The notes beneath the pieces were generated by a model. It was not told where the DNA came from, made no database searches, and saw only the letters and a list, made by a program, of their open reading frames with translations. Position numbers and translations under genes: made by a program. From DATARH01 sp050246595 (GTDB lineage Bacteria > Pseudomonadota > Alphaproteobacteria > ATCC43930 > CGMCC-115725), in the NCBI GenBank assembly GCA_050246595.1, contig JBFWVT010000003.1:1-64000 (forward strand): a stretch of 64,000 bases of DNA, written 5' to 3'. Below are positions 34,604 to 42,701 of this stretch, in pieces. Numbering within the stretch: the stretch's first letter is position 1; each line of letters opens with the position of its first letter.

Positions 34604-35680
34604 TCACTCACCCTCGGCTTCGGTATGGGCAGCAATCCGCGCGAGCAGGTCGAGTTGCGCCGGCAGGCTCGGCGGCGCTGGCAGATCGAGATGGCGATAG
34701 GCGATCTCGGTCAGCATCCGGCCGCGCGGCGTACGCTGCATAAAGCCCTGCTGCATCAGGTACGGCTCGACGACTTCCTCGATCACGTCGCGCTGTTCGC
34801 CGAGCACGGCGGCCATCGTTTCGATGCCGACCGGGCCGCCGCCGTAATTCTCGGCGATTGCGCGCAGATAGCGCCGATCCATCCCGTCAAGCCCGCGCGA
34901 ATCGACCTCCAACCGCAGCAGCGCGCGATCGGCGACAGCGGCATCGACGCTCGCGGCTTGCTGCACGGCGGCAAAGTCGCGGATGCGGCGCAACAGGCGC
35001 ATCGCAACCCGCGGCGTGCCGCGCGCCCGCCGCGCGATTTCGGCGGCCCCCTCGGAGGTAAGGTCGAATTCGAGAATGCGGGCGCCGCGCCCGACGATCA
35101 GCGCCAACTCGTCCGGCTCGTAGAATTGCAGACGCAGCGGGATGCCGAAACGCTCACGCAGCGGCCTGGTGATCAGCCCGGAGCGGGTCGTCGCCCCGAC
35201 CAGTGTAAACGGCGGCAGGTCGATGCGGATCGACCGGGCGCCCGGTCCCTCGCCGATGATCAGATCGAGCTGAAAATCCTCCATCGCCGGGTAAAGGATT
35301 TCCTCGACAGCCGGCGCGAGGCGATGGATCTCGTCGATGAACAGCACGTCGCGCGGTTGCAGATTGGTCAGCAGCGCGGCGAGATCGCCGGCCCGCTGAA
35401 TGACCGGTCCCGAGGTGGCGCGAAACCCGACCCCGAGTTCGCGCGCGACGATCTGCGCCAGCGTCGTCTTGCCGAGCCCGGGCGGCCCGAAAAACAGCAC
35501 ATGATCGAGCGCCTCGCGCCGGCTCTTCGCGGCCTCGATAAAGACCCGCAGATTGTCGCGCAACTGAAGCTGGCCGACAAATTCGTCAAGCGCCAGCGGA
35601 CGGATCGAGGCTTCGGACGATTCCCCGTCCTGCGGCTCGGCCGCGACCATTCGGGGCGCTGCGTTCTTCCCCGCCTTCAT
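34604..35680 (-). CDS. ruvB: Holliday junction branch migration ATPase RuvB
   Basis: The 358-residue product is the AAA+ motor of branch migration. It shows FVGQLQLRDNLRVFIEAAK, Walker A GPPGLGKTTLAQ, Walker B LFIDEIHRL, sensor 1 GATTRSGLITRPLRERFG and the C-terminal winged helix (GFMQRTPRGRMLTEIAYRH). The ATG shares its first base with the last base of the ruvA stop. It is in the ruvCAB order of Alphaproteobacteria. Confidence 0.97.
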   Translation of the reverse strand: MKAGKNAAPRMVAAEPQDGESSEASIRPLALDEFVGQLQLRDNLRVFIEAAKSRREALDHVLFFGPPGLGKTTLAQIVARELGVGFRATSGPVIQRAGDLAALLTNLQPRDVLFIDEIHRLAPAVEEILYPAMEDFQLDLIIGEGPGARSIRIDLPPFTLVGATTRSGLITRPLRERFGIPLRLQFYEPDELALIVGRGARILEFDLTSEGAAEIARRARGTPRVAMRLLRRIRDFAAVQQAASVDAAVADRALLRLEVDSRGLDGMDRRYLRAIAENYGGGPVGIETMAAVLGEQRDVIEEVVEPYLMQQGFMQRTPRGRMLTEIAYRHLDLPAPPSLPAQLDLLARIAAHTEAEGE

Positions 35681-36318
35681 TACCGGGCCGGCCTGTTAAG
35701 CCCCTGGCCAAGCTCTTGCAGCCCGGCCGTGATCAGCGCCTCGACCGCGGCGCCGTCGCCGAGCCGGCGCGCCGCCGCAGTGACCGCACCATAGGCTTCG
35801 GCACGGCCGATATTCAGGTTTTCAAGCGCCGAGACCGCGTCGGCAATGGCGCCCGTGACGATACCCGCAGGCGCACCCGTCGGCGAGGCGGCAGGAGCCG
35901 GGGTCACGGGCCCGACGGTTCCAACCTTGTCGCGCAATTCATTGACGATGCGTGCGGCAAGACGCGGCCCGACCCCGTCGGCACGCGCCAGCGCGGCCCG
36001 GTCCTGGGCGGCGATTGCCAGGGTCAACGCCTCCGGCGGGATCGCCGACAACACCGCCAGCGCGAGCCGGGCGCCGACCCCCTGGACGGTCGTCAACAGC
36101 CGGAACCAGTCGCGCTCGGCGGTGTCGATAAAACCGTACAGGTGGATGTGGTCCTCGCGCACATGCGTCTCGACAAGAAGCCGCACCGCGCCGCCGGAAG
36201 ACGGCAGCCGGCCCAGCGTGCGCGCCGAACAGAAGGCGAGATATCCGACCCCGCCGACATCGATCACCACCCCGTCCGGCCCGAGCGAATCGAGCGTGCC
36301 GGAGAGCTTTGCGATCAT
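35680..36318 (-). CDS. ruvA: Holliday junction branch migration complex subunit RuvA
   Basis: The 212-residue product binds the four-way junction and loads RuvB. The N-terminal OB fold (MIAKLSGTLDSLGPDGVVI), the HhH motifs (LLTTVQGVGARLALAVLSA, then ADGVGPRLAARIVNELRDK) and a C-terminal RuvB-contact domain are visible. A Pro/Ala-rich linker lies between. The start overlaps the ruvC stop by 4 nt. Confidence 0.97.
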   Translation of the reverse strand: MIAKLSGTLDSLGPDGVVIDVGGVGYLAFCSARTLGRLPSSGGAVRLLVETHVREDHIHLYGFIDTAERDWFRLLTTVQGVGARLALAVLSAIPPEALTLAIAAQDRAALARADGVGPRLAARIVNELRDKVGTVGPVTPAPAASPTGAPAGIVTGAIADAVSALENLNIGRAEAYGAVTAAARRLGDGAAVEALITAGLQELGQGLNRPAR

Positions 36319-36854
36319 CGCGGCCGGCTCCCGACCGGGCGACCAACGGCTATTCCAGTCGCCGCTTGCGCCTGCCAGCTTCGCACCGTGCCGGCGTGAT
36401 GCGCGTGGCAGATCGCAACCGCGAGCGCGTCGGCGGCATCCGGCTCGGCGATCGCACAGCCCGGCAACAGCCGCCGCACCATCAGCTGCACCTGCTCCTT
36501 TCCGGCGTGTCCGGCGCCGACGACCGATTTCTTGATCATGTTGGCCGAGTATTCGGCGACCGGAAGGCCGCGCTCGGCCGGCGCGAGCAGCACGACCCCG
36601 CGCGCCACCCCGAGCCGCAAGGTCGACGCCGCGTTCTTGTTCACAAAGGTTTCCTCGACCGCCGCCTCATCCGGACGGAAGCGCCCGAGCACATCGCCAA
36701 GCTGCCGGAACAGGGAAACGAGCCGTTCGGCCAGCAGACCGTCGGTCGGCGCATGGACGACGCCGTCGGCAACATAGGTGAGCCGATTGGCAGCGACGTC
36801 GATGACCCCCCACCCGGTATGCCGCAGGCCGGGATCGAGCCCGAGAACCCGCAT
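36315..36854 (-). CDS. ruvC: Crossover junction endodeoxyribonuclease RuvC
   Basis: The 179-residue nuclease resolves Holliday junctions. The catalytic acids of the family can be matched to D7 (VLGLDPGLRHTGWG), E66-E67 (AAVEETFVNKNAAS) and the Asp pair in EPDAADALAVAICHAHH. It is the first gene of ruvCAB, 124 bp downstream of yebC. Confidence 0.97.
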   Translation of the reverse strand: MRVLGLDPGLRHTGWGVIDVAANRLTYVADGVVHAPTDGLLAERLVSLFRQLGDVLGRFRPDEAAVEETFVNKNAASTLRLGVARGVVLLAPAERGLPVAEYSANMIKKSVVGAGHAGKEQVQLMVRRLLPGCAIAEPDAADALAVAICHAHHAGTVRSWQAQAATGIAVGRPVGSRPR

Positions 36855-36978
36855 TCACCCTCTCCCGCCCGCTCCGGTGCCCGCGCCAATGAATGGCTGG
36901 GCGCCTGCCCCTGTACTCGGCCCGATCTCGGCGCAGCCTGCCGACAGAATGTCAGACTCACGCGCAGCTACCGAGGAA

Positions 36979-37728
36979 TTACGCGCTCAGGCGCGCCAAC
37001 ACATCCTCGCCGACCTCGAAATTGGCGTAGACATTTTGCACGTCGTCGCTGTCTTCAAGCGTTTCGATCAGCTTGAACAGGGTTGCCGCAGTGTCCTCGT
37101 CGATAACGGCGCTGTTCAGCGGCCGCCATGCCAGCCTTGCCGACTCGGCCGGACCGAATCGGGTCTCCAGCGCGTCGCGCACGGTGTTGAAATCCTCCGG
37201 CGCGGAGATCACGACATGCAAGTCGGCGTCGCTGACGACATCGCCGGCGCCGGCCTCGATCGCGGCTTCAAGCATGTCGTCGACACTCGCCGCGCCGACC
37301 AGGTAGGCGATTTCGCCGATATGCTCGAACTGGAAGCTGACGCTGTTCGTCTCGCCGAGCGCCCCGCCGGCCTTTGCGAACGCGGCGCGCACCTCGCTGG
37401 CGGTGCGGTTGCGGTTGTCGGTCAACGCCTCGACGATGAACGCGACGCCGCCCGGGCCATAACCTTCATAGCGCACTTCCTCATAGGCTTCGGCGCCCTC
37501 GCCGCCGGCACCGCGCTTGATCGCGCGCTCGACCGTGTCCTTTGGCATGTTGGCCTGCCGCGCCGACAACACGGCAGCGCGCAACCGCGGATTGGCGGCG
37601 GGATCGGGCAGGCCGGAACGGGCCGCCGTGGTCAGTTCCCGGATGATCTTGGTGAAGACCTTGGCGCGCTTTTTGTCCTGCGCGCCCTTGCGATACATGA
37701 TGTTCTTGAATTGCGAATGGCCGGCCAT
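36979..37728 (-). CDS. yebC: YebC/PmpR family transcriptional or translational regulator
   Basis: The 249-residue product starts MAGHSQFKNIMYRKGAQDKK, the family signature (TACO1 in mitochondria). It contains YEEVRYEGYGPGGVAFIVEA. Members act as regulators or help ribosomes on polyproline stretches; which applies here is unknown. Its position before ruvC is conserved in Proteobacteria. Confidence 0.96.
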   Translation of the reverse strand: MAGHSQFKNIMYRKGAQDKKRAKVFTKIIRELTTAARSGLPDPAANPRLRAAVLSARQANMPKDTVERAIKRGAGGEGAEAYEEVRYEGYGPGGVAFIVEALTDNRNRTASEVRAAFAKAGGALGETNSVSFQFEHIGEIAYLVGAASVDDMLEAAIEAGAGDVVSDADLHVVISAPEDFNTVRDALETRFGPAESARLAWRPLNSAVIDEDTAATLFKLIETLEDSDDVQNVYANFEVGEDVLARLSA

Positions 37729-37990
37729 CTCGGCTCCCGGATCAGAAAACAGGGAATATCGGGGCCGCGGCGTCCGTTCCGACCATCAGCCGATCTTGTT
37801 CGTTTGCGGCGGCCTATCAGCCCAATATGGCAGCAATACGGCGTGTCCTGAACCTTATTCTCGATCCTGGCCTCGATCCTGGGCGAGCGCGGCGACAGCG
37901 AGCGGAGCGCCGGCGGTTGGGAGGCTTGCGCCGACTTGCGCCCGCCGCCCCGCCGCGTGCTAGACTGAAATCGTGAACAGGGGACAAACA

Positions 37991-38494
37991 ATGGCCGATG
38001 AACCGAAGTATCAAGGTGCCTATCCCCAGCTTGTCACGAAGATCATCGCCAGTTACGTGTCGCACCACAATGTCGCGCCCGAGCAGATTCCCGAGCTGAT
38101 CAGCTCGGTGCACCGCACCTTTGACAATCTCGCCAGACCGAGCGAGACGCCGGGCGCGCTGACCCCGGCCGTGCCGTTGCGGCGCTCGGTCCAGCGCGAC
38201 GCGGTCGTGTGCCTCGAATGCGGCTGGAAGGGCAAGATGCTCCGCCGTCATCTGAGCACCCGCCACGGGCTGAGCGGCGAACAGTACCTGAAGCGGTGGC
38301 ATTTGCCGGCGGAACACAAGCTGACCGCGCCGAATTATTCCGAGCAGCGCTCCAGCCTCGCCAAGGAGCTGGGTCTCGGCCGCGGCGCCCGGCCGGAGGT
38401 CCGGCCGGCCGAGAGCGAACCCGAACCCAAGCCCCCACGCCCGCGGCGCGGCCGTCCGCGACGCCCGGCCCCGGAGCCTCGCAACGGGGCGTAG
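37991..38494 (+). CDS. MucR/Ros-family zinc-finger transcriptional regulator
   Basis: The 167-residue product has an N-terminal oligomerisation segment (TKIIASYVSHHNVAPEQI) and the Ros-type finger CLECGWKGKMLRRHLSTRHG with two Cys and two His. The motif LKRWHLPAEHKLTAPNYSEQ follows. MucR/Ros proteins are nucleoid-associated repressors of AT-rich and virulence/symbiosis genes in Alphaproteobacteria. The ATG at 37991 is preceded by AGGGGA; GTG at 37973 would put that site inside the gene. A long basic AT-hook-like tail (RPRRGRPRRP) follows the core. Confidence 0.94.
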   Translation: MADEPKYQGAYPQLVTKIIASYVSHHNVAPEQIPELISSVHRTFDNLARPSETPGALTPAVPLRRSVQRDAVVCLECGWKGKMLRRHLSTRHGLSGEQYLKRWHLPAEHKLTAPNYSEQRSSLAKELGLGRGARPEVRPAESEPEPKPPRPRRGRPRRPAPEPRNGA

Positions 38495-38504
38495 AAGCGG
38501 CGGA

Positions 38505-39074
38505 TCAGCATCGACGCGTGCCGGTTTCGGTGACGATCGCACCCATCTTCACATCGAAGCTCTGCGGGTGGATCGTGTCCAGCGACTGGAACTCGAAGCC
38601 GACGCCGATCGCCAGCGGCCGCGGCGACAGGCTCGCCAGCGTCCGGTCGAAATAACCGCCGCCATAGCCGAGCCGATAGCAGGCGCGGTCGAAACCGACG
38701 AGCGGCGCGAGCACGATCGCGGGTACGACGATCTCTCGCTTTTCCGGGACCGGGATGTTCCAGACCCCATCAACGAGCGTCTCGCCGGGGCGCCAGGCGC
38801 GGTATTCGAGCGGACCCTTTCTGTCGATCACGACCGGCAAAGCAACAATGCGCCCGGCAGCCACCGCCCAGTCGATCAGCGGCCGCGGGTCGAACTCGGC
38901 GCGAAACGGCCAGTACACACCGAGAATGCCCGGCCGCTCGGCGATCAACGCCCGCAGCCCGGTCTCGATCAGAGCGCCGAAGCGCCGTCTCTCATCGGCC
39001 GGCAATCCCTGACGCAATGCGAGCAACCGTTCCCGCTCGGCCCGCCGCCAGCGCTTTACGGCATCGGGATCCAT
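38505..39074 (-). CDS. 5-formyltetrahydrofolate cyclo-ligase
   Basis: The 189-residue product belongs to the MTHFS/YgfA family, which converts 5-formyl-THF to 5,10-methenyl-THF with ATP. The signatures are GVYWPFRAEFDPRPLIDW and the phosphate-binding loop GFDRACYRLGYGGGYFDRTL. It lies near formate-THF ligase (39972-41672), with two unknown genes between them in the same direction, so the cluster has a one-carbon theme. Confidence 0.92.
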   Translation of the reverse strand: MDPDAVKRWRRAERERLLALRQGLPADERRRFGALIETGLRALIAERPGILGVYWPFRAEFDPRPLIDWAVAAGRIVALPVVIDRKGPLEYRAWRPGETLVDGVWNIPVPEKREIVVPAIVLAPLVGFDRACYRLGYGGGYFDRTLASLSPRPLAIGVGFEFQSLDTIHPQSFDVKMGAIVTETGTRRC

Positions 39075-39084
39075 ATCACCCTCG

Positions 39085-39516
39085 TCATTCCGGGATCATG
39101 TCGAGCACGTCCTCGCCCCGGTGCAGCCGCTCGGCGAGCTGGGTGTGAAAGTCCCGGAGCCATTCGACCATCTCTTCCGGCGTCTTCGTCCGGGGCACGG
39201 CACCATACTGGCGATTCACCAAATCCATCATTTTTTGCATGTTTTGCAGCTCAACACCGCCGAACGGATATTCGAAAAACAGATTGAAATAAAACTCGAA
39301 TGCTCCGGTTCGGTTGTTCGGCTTCATTCGCAAGCGTTGAATCTTATCCAACCACGTATCGAGTTCGCGGCGAAAATGCTGGCGCGTTTCCGGCGCGAAA
39401 TCGAATGCCGCGAGCTTGACAAGATAGAGATTGATCTGATCGTAAAGCCCCAGAATGGCGTGCTCTACGAGCTTGCGGGGGAAGGCCATCACCTCGGTTT
39501 CGGCGAGCTTCGTCAC
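39085..39516 (-). CDS. Conserved unknown protein, tandem paralogue B
   Basis: The 143-residue product is not recognised. It has a core AFPRKLVEHAILGLYDQINL, the segment ETRQHFRRELDTWL, then FEFYFNLFFEYPFGGVELQN and the C-terminus QLAERLHRGEDVLDMIPE. It is clearly paralogous to the next gene upstream (39524-39961). It is soluble in character, mostly helical by composition, with no signal peptide. The stop is 10 nt before the 5-formyl-THF cyclo-ligase start. Confidence 0.8.
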   Translation of the reverse strand: MTKLAETEVMAFPRKLVEHAILGLYDQINLYLVKLAAFDFAPETRQHFRRELDTWLDKIQRLRMKPNNRTGAFEFYFNLFFEYPFGGVELQNMQKMMDLVNRQYGAVPRTKTPEEMVEWLRDFHTQLAERLHRGEDVLDMIPE

Positions 39517-39523
39517 AACTGCC

Positions 39524-39961
39524 TCACTCCGGGATCATGTCGAGCACGTCTTCCCCCCGGTGCAACCGCTCGGCGAGCCGAGTGTGGAAGTCACGCAACC
39601 ACGCGGCCATTTCCTCCGGTCGCTTTATCGGCAGGATGCCCTCGTAATCCTCCGATATTGCATCCATCAAGATCGTCACATTCTCGACCTCGACCCCGCC
39701 GAACGGGTATTCGAACAGTAGCTCAAAATAGAACTTGGATGGACCAGGACGTTTATTGGATTTGAATTTGAGTGTCCGGATATCGCGCAACCACGTCCGC
39801 AGCTCGCGCCGGAAATGCTGACGCATTTCGGGCGGGAAATCAAACGCGATCAGTTTGATGAGGTGCCGATTAACCGGGTTGGACAATCCAAGAATGATGT
39901 GCTCCACCATCTTTCGCGGATACGCCAACCCGACAGCCCCGTCCTGGTCCATCGCCTCCAC
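39524..39961 (-). CDS. Conserved unknown protein, tandem paralogue A
   Basis: The 145-residue product resembles 39085-39516 along its whole length: YPRKMVEHIILGLSNPVNR, EMRQHFRRELRTWL, FYFELLFEYPFGGVEVEN and RLAERLHRGEDVLDMIPE. The last 17 residues are identical and the DNA is nearly so, which indicates local duplication or gene conversion. It lies 10 nt after formate-THF ligase in the same direction and 7 nt before its paralogue, so the genes are probably co-transcribed. Function is unknown. Confidence 0.8.
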   Translation of the reverse strand: MEAMDQDGAVGLAYPRKMVEHIILGLSNPVNRHLIKLIAFDFPPEMRQHFRRELRTWLRDIRTLKFKSNKRPGPSKFYFELLFEYPFGGVEVENVTILMDAISEDYEGILPIKRPEEMAAWLRDFHTRLAERLHRGEDVLDMIPE

Positions 39962-39971
39962 TCCGCAGGGG

Positions 39972-41672
39972 TCAGAACAGCCCGGTGATCCGTCCGTCCT
40001 CGGTCAGGTCGATGGTGTTCGCGGCCGGCACGCGCGGCAGGCCGGGCATCGTCATGATCTCGCCGCAGACCGCGACAATGAACTCAGCCCCGGCCGACAG
40101 TCTGATCTCGCGCACGCCGAGAATATGATCGGTCGGCGCCCCTTTCGCGTTTGCGTCGGTCGAGAAGCTGTACTGCGTCTTGGCGATGCAGACCGGGAAA
40201 TGCCCGAACCCGCTTTTCTGTAACTCGGCCAGCCGGTTCTCGACCGCGCCGTCGCAGGCGATGTCGCGCGCCCGGTAGATCTTCTGCGCGATCGTTTTGA
40301 TCTTGTCGCGCAGCGGCATCTCGTCGGGATAGAGAAACCTGAAATCGGCCGTGGGTTTCTCGGTAACCCGCACCACCGCCTCCGCGACCGGCGCGGCGCC
40401 CTCGCCGCCATAGCCCCAATGGTCGGAGATGACCGCCTCGACCTCGTGCGCGGCGCACAATTCCTTTATCTTGGCATGCTCGGCCTCGGTGTCGGCGCTG
40501 AAGCGGTTGACCGCGACAACCGCCGGCACGCCGAACCCGTGCAGGTTTTCGAGATGGCGCGCGAGGTTGGCGAACCCGGCTTCGAGCGCCGCGACATTTT
40601 CCGCCCGAAGCTGGTCGCGCGCCACGCCGCCATGCATCTTGAGGGCGCGCACGGTTGCTACGACAACCGCCGCGTCCGGCTTCAGCCCGGCCTTGCGGCA
40701 TTTGATGTCGATGAATTTTTCCGCCCCGAGATCGGCCCCGAACCCGGCCTCGGTGACGACGTAATCAGCCAGCTTCAGCGCGGTCTTTGTCGCGATGACC
40801 GAGTTGCAGCCATGCGCGATGTTCGCGAACGGCCCGCCATGGATAAAGGCGGGATTGTTCTCCAGGGTCTGCACGAGGTTCGGCGCGATCGCGTCCTTCA
40901 GCAGCACCGCCATCGCACCGGCCGCCTTGAGATCGCTGGCCCGCACCGGCTCGCGCGCGCGGGTCTGGCCGACAATGATGTTGCCGAGCCGCCGCTTCAG
41001 ATCGGCGAGGTCGCTGGACAGACAGAAGATCGCCATGACTTCGGAGGCGACAACGATGTCGAACCCGTCCTCGCGCGGGAACCCGTTTGCGACCCCGCCA
41101 AGCGAGGAGACGATCGAGCGCAAGGCCCGATCGTTCATGTCGAGACCGCGGCGCCAGGTGACGCGGCGCGAGTCGATGCCGAGTTCGTTCGCCCAATAGA
41201 TATGGTTGTCGACCATCGCCGCGAGCAGGTTGTTCGCGGCGCCGATCGCGTGGAAATCGCCGGTGAAATGGAGATTGATGTCCTCCATCGGCACGACCTG
41301 CGCATAACCGCCGCCGGCGGCGCCGCCCTTCATCCCGAAACTGGGGCCGAGGCTCGGCTCGCGCAGGCAGATGATCGCCTTTTTGCCGATGTAATTCAGC
41401 GCGTCGCCGAGACCGACCGTCGTCGTCGTCTTGCCCTCGCCGGCCGGGGTCGGCGTGATCGCGGTGACAAGGATCAGCTTGCCGTTTGGCCGGTCTTTTA
41501 GCGTCTCGATGTAATCCAGACCGATTTTCGCCTTGTAACGGCCGTAGGGCGACACGGCCTCGTCGGGAATCCCGAGCCTGTCGGCGATCTCGCCGATCGG
41601 GCGCATCGTCGCCGCCTGGGCGATCTGGATGTCGGATTGCGGGTTCTGGTGCTGGTCGGCTCCGCGCGCCAC
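39972..41672 (-). CDS. fhs: Formate-tetrahydrofolate ligase
   Basis: The 566-residue enzyme makes 10-formyl-THF from formate, THF and ATP. It has SDIQIAQAATMRPIGEIADR at the N-terminus, the P-loop TPTPAGEGKTTTTVGLG and SLGPSFGMKGGAAGGGYAQV. The GTG start at 41672 has AAGGAG 8 nt upstream. The frame remains open for 143 codons above it, but that stretch runs against mtgA and is not FTHFS-like. It may form one transcription unit with the two unknown genes and the cyclo-ligase. Confidence 0.96.
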   Translation of the reverse strand: MARGADQHQNPQSDIQIAQAATMRPIGEIADRLGIPDEAVSPYGRYKAKIGLDYIETLKDRPNGKLILVTAITPTPAGEGKTTTTVGLGDALNYIGKKAIICLREPSLGPSFGMKGGAAGGGYAQVVPMEDINLHFTGDFHAIGAANNLLAAMVDNHIYWANELGIDSRRVTWRRGLDMNDRALRSIVSSLGGVANGFPREDGFDIVVASEVMAIFCLSSDLADLKRRLGNIIVGQTRAREPVRASDLKAAGAMAVLLKDAIAPNLVQTLENNPAFIHGGPFANIAHGCNSVIATKTALKLADYVVTEAGFGADLGAEKFIDIKCRKAGLKPDAAVVVATVRALKMHGGVARDQLRAENVAALEAGFANLARHLENLHGFGVPAVVAVNRFSADTEAEHAKIKELCAAHEVEAVISDHWGYGGEGAAPVAEAVVRVTEKPTADFRFLYPDEMPLRDKIKTIAQKIYRARDIACDGAVENRLAELQKSGFGHFPVCIAKTQYSFSTDANAKGAPTDHILGVREIRLSAGAEFIVAVCGEIMTMPGLPRVPAANTIDLTEDGRITGLF

Positions 41673-41800
41673 GGGCTTGTCTCCTTCGGCTGAAACTCGC
41701 AGGGTCTTAGCCCGTCCGCCCCGCAACCTGCAACCGCCGCGCACCCGATTCCGGACGCAGCGGGAACATAACGGCCCCCATGTAACGGCGTCATCGCCCC

Positions 41801-42568
41801 ATGCGCCTTCGCAGAGCAACCGATCGACCCGATGCGGAAGCGGGTCCGGCCGCCGCCTTCCCGCCTCCATCCCGCCGGAAATCGCTGATGCTGCGGCTTG
41901 TCCGTTTCTTGCTTCTGCTCGCTGGATTGCTGCTGGCCGGCTCGGTCGCGGCGGTGGTGCTCTATCGTGTTCTGCCGCCTCCGGCGACGCCGCTGATGCT
42001 GCTGCGGGCCGTGCAGGGTTACGGGATGACAAAAACCTGGCGCCCATTGGAAGAAATCTCGCCGCATCTGGTGCGCGCCGTGATCGCCGGCGAGGATGCA
42101 AGGTTCTGCCGGCATTACGGTTTCGATTGGGACGCGATCGAGGCGGCCTGGGAGCGCTATCAGCGCGGCAGGGGACGGCTGCTCGGCGCCAGCACGATCT
42201 CGATGCAGACCGCGAAAAACCTGTTTCTGTGGCCCGGACGCGACTGGCTGCGCAAGGGGCTGGAAGTCTGGTTCACCGCGCTGATCGAGCTGTCCTGGAG
42301 CAAGCGGCGCATTGTCGAAATCTATCTCAACATTGTCGAACTGGGCCCCGGCATCTACGGCGCCGAGGCCGCCGCGCGGCACCATTTCGACAAGCCGGCC
42401 GCAGCGCTGAATGCGCGCGAGGCGGCGCGTCTTACCGCCGTGCTGCCGGACCCGCTCGACCGCTCGGTGCGAAACCCAGGCCCCGCGGCGCGGCGGCATG
42501 CCGCCTTTGTCCTGCGGGAGATGCCGCTGGTGCCGGTGCGCACGCCGCTGCCGTGCGGCGGGCGGTGA
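41801..42568 (+). CDS. mtgA: Monofunctional peptidoglycan glycosyltransferase
   Basis: The product is a GT51 enzyme that polymerises lipid II into glycan strands. After a membrane anchor (LVRFLLLLAGLLLAGSVAAVV) come the active-site motif GEDARFCRHYGFDWDAIE, GASTISMQTAKNLFLWPGRD and SWSKRRIVEIYLNIVELG. There is no transpeptidase domain, so it is monofunctional. The ATG at 41888 gives 226 residues, close to the family norm; 41801 gives 255. The reader should treat the first 29 residues as optional. Confidence 0.93.
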   Translation: MRLRRATDRPDAEAGPAAAFPPPSRRKSLMLRLVRFLLLLAGLLLAGSVAAVVLYRVLPPPATPLMLLRAVQGYGMTKTWRPLEEISPHLVRAVIAGEDARFCRHYGFDWDAIEAAWERYQRGRGRLLGASTISMQTAKNLFLWPGRDWLRKGLEVWFTALIELSWSKRRIVEIYLNIVELGPGIYGAEAAARHHFDKPAAALNAREAARLTAVLPDPLDRSVRNPGPAARRHAAFVLREMPLVPVRTPLPCGGR

Positions 42569-42572
42569 GAAC

Positions 42573-42686
42573 GCGGACCGCCGGTCTCCGGCCGGTATCA
42601 GGCGAAGCAAAGCTTCGCCCGGGCCGGCGAGACGCCGGCGGTCCGATACCATACCGGCGAGACGCCGGCGGTCCGATGCCCGGTAC
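42573..42686. repeat. Palindromic repeat cluster behind mtgA
   Basis: Inverted arms include GGCGAAGCAAAGCTTCGCC and CCGGCGAGACGCCGG. The 24-bp unit CCGGCGAGACGCCGGCGGTC(CGAT) occurs twice, at 42624-42647 and 42654-42677. The element starts right behind the mtgA stop, before the valS stop on the other strand. It may also serve as a transcription barrier between convergent genes. Confidence 0.82.
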
Positions 42687-42701
42687 TCGCCGGCCGGAGC
42701 C

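Noticed and set aside
41673..42101. A 143-codon N-terminal extension of formate-THF ligase
   Set aside because: It overlaps mtgA on the other strand and has no similarity to the enzyme. The GTG at 41672 has a good ribosome binding site.
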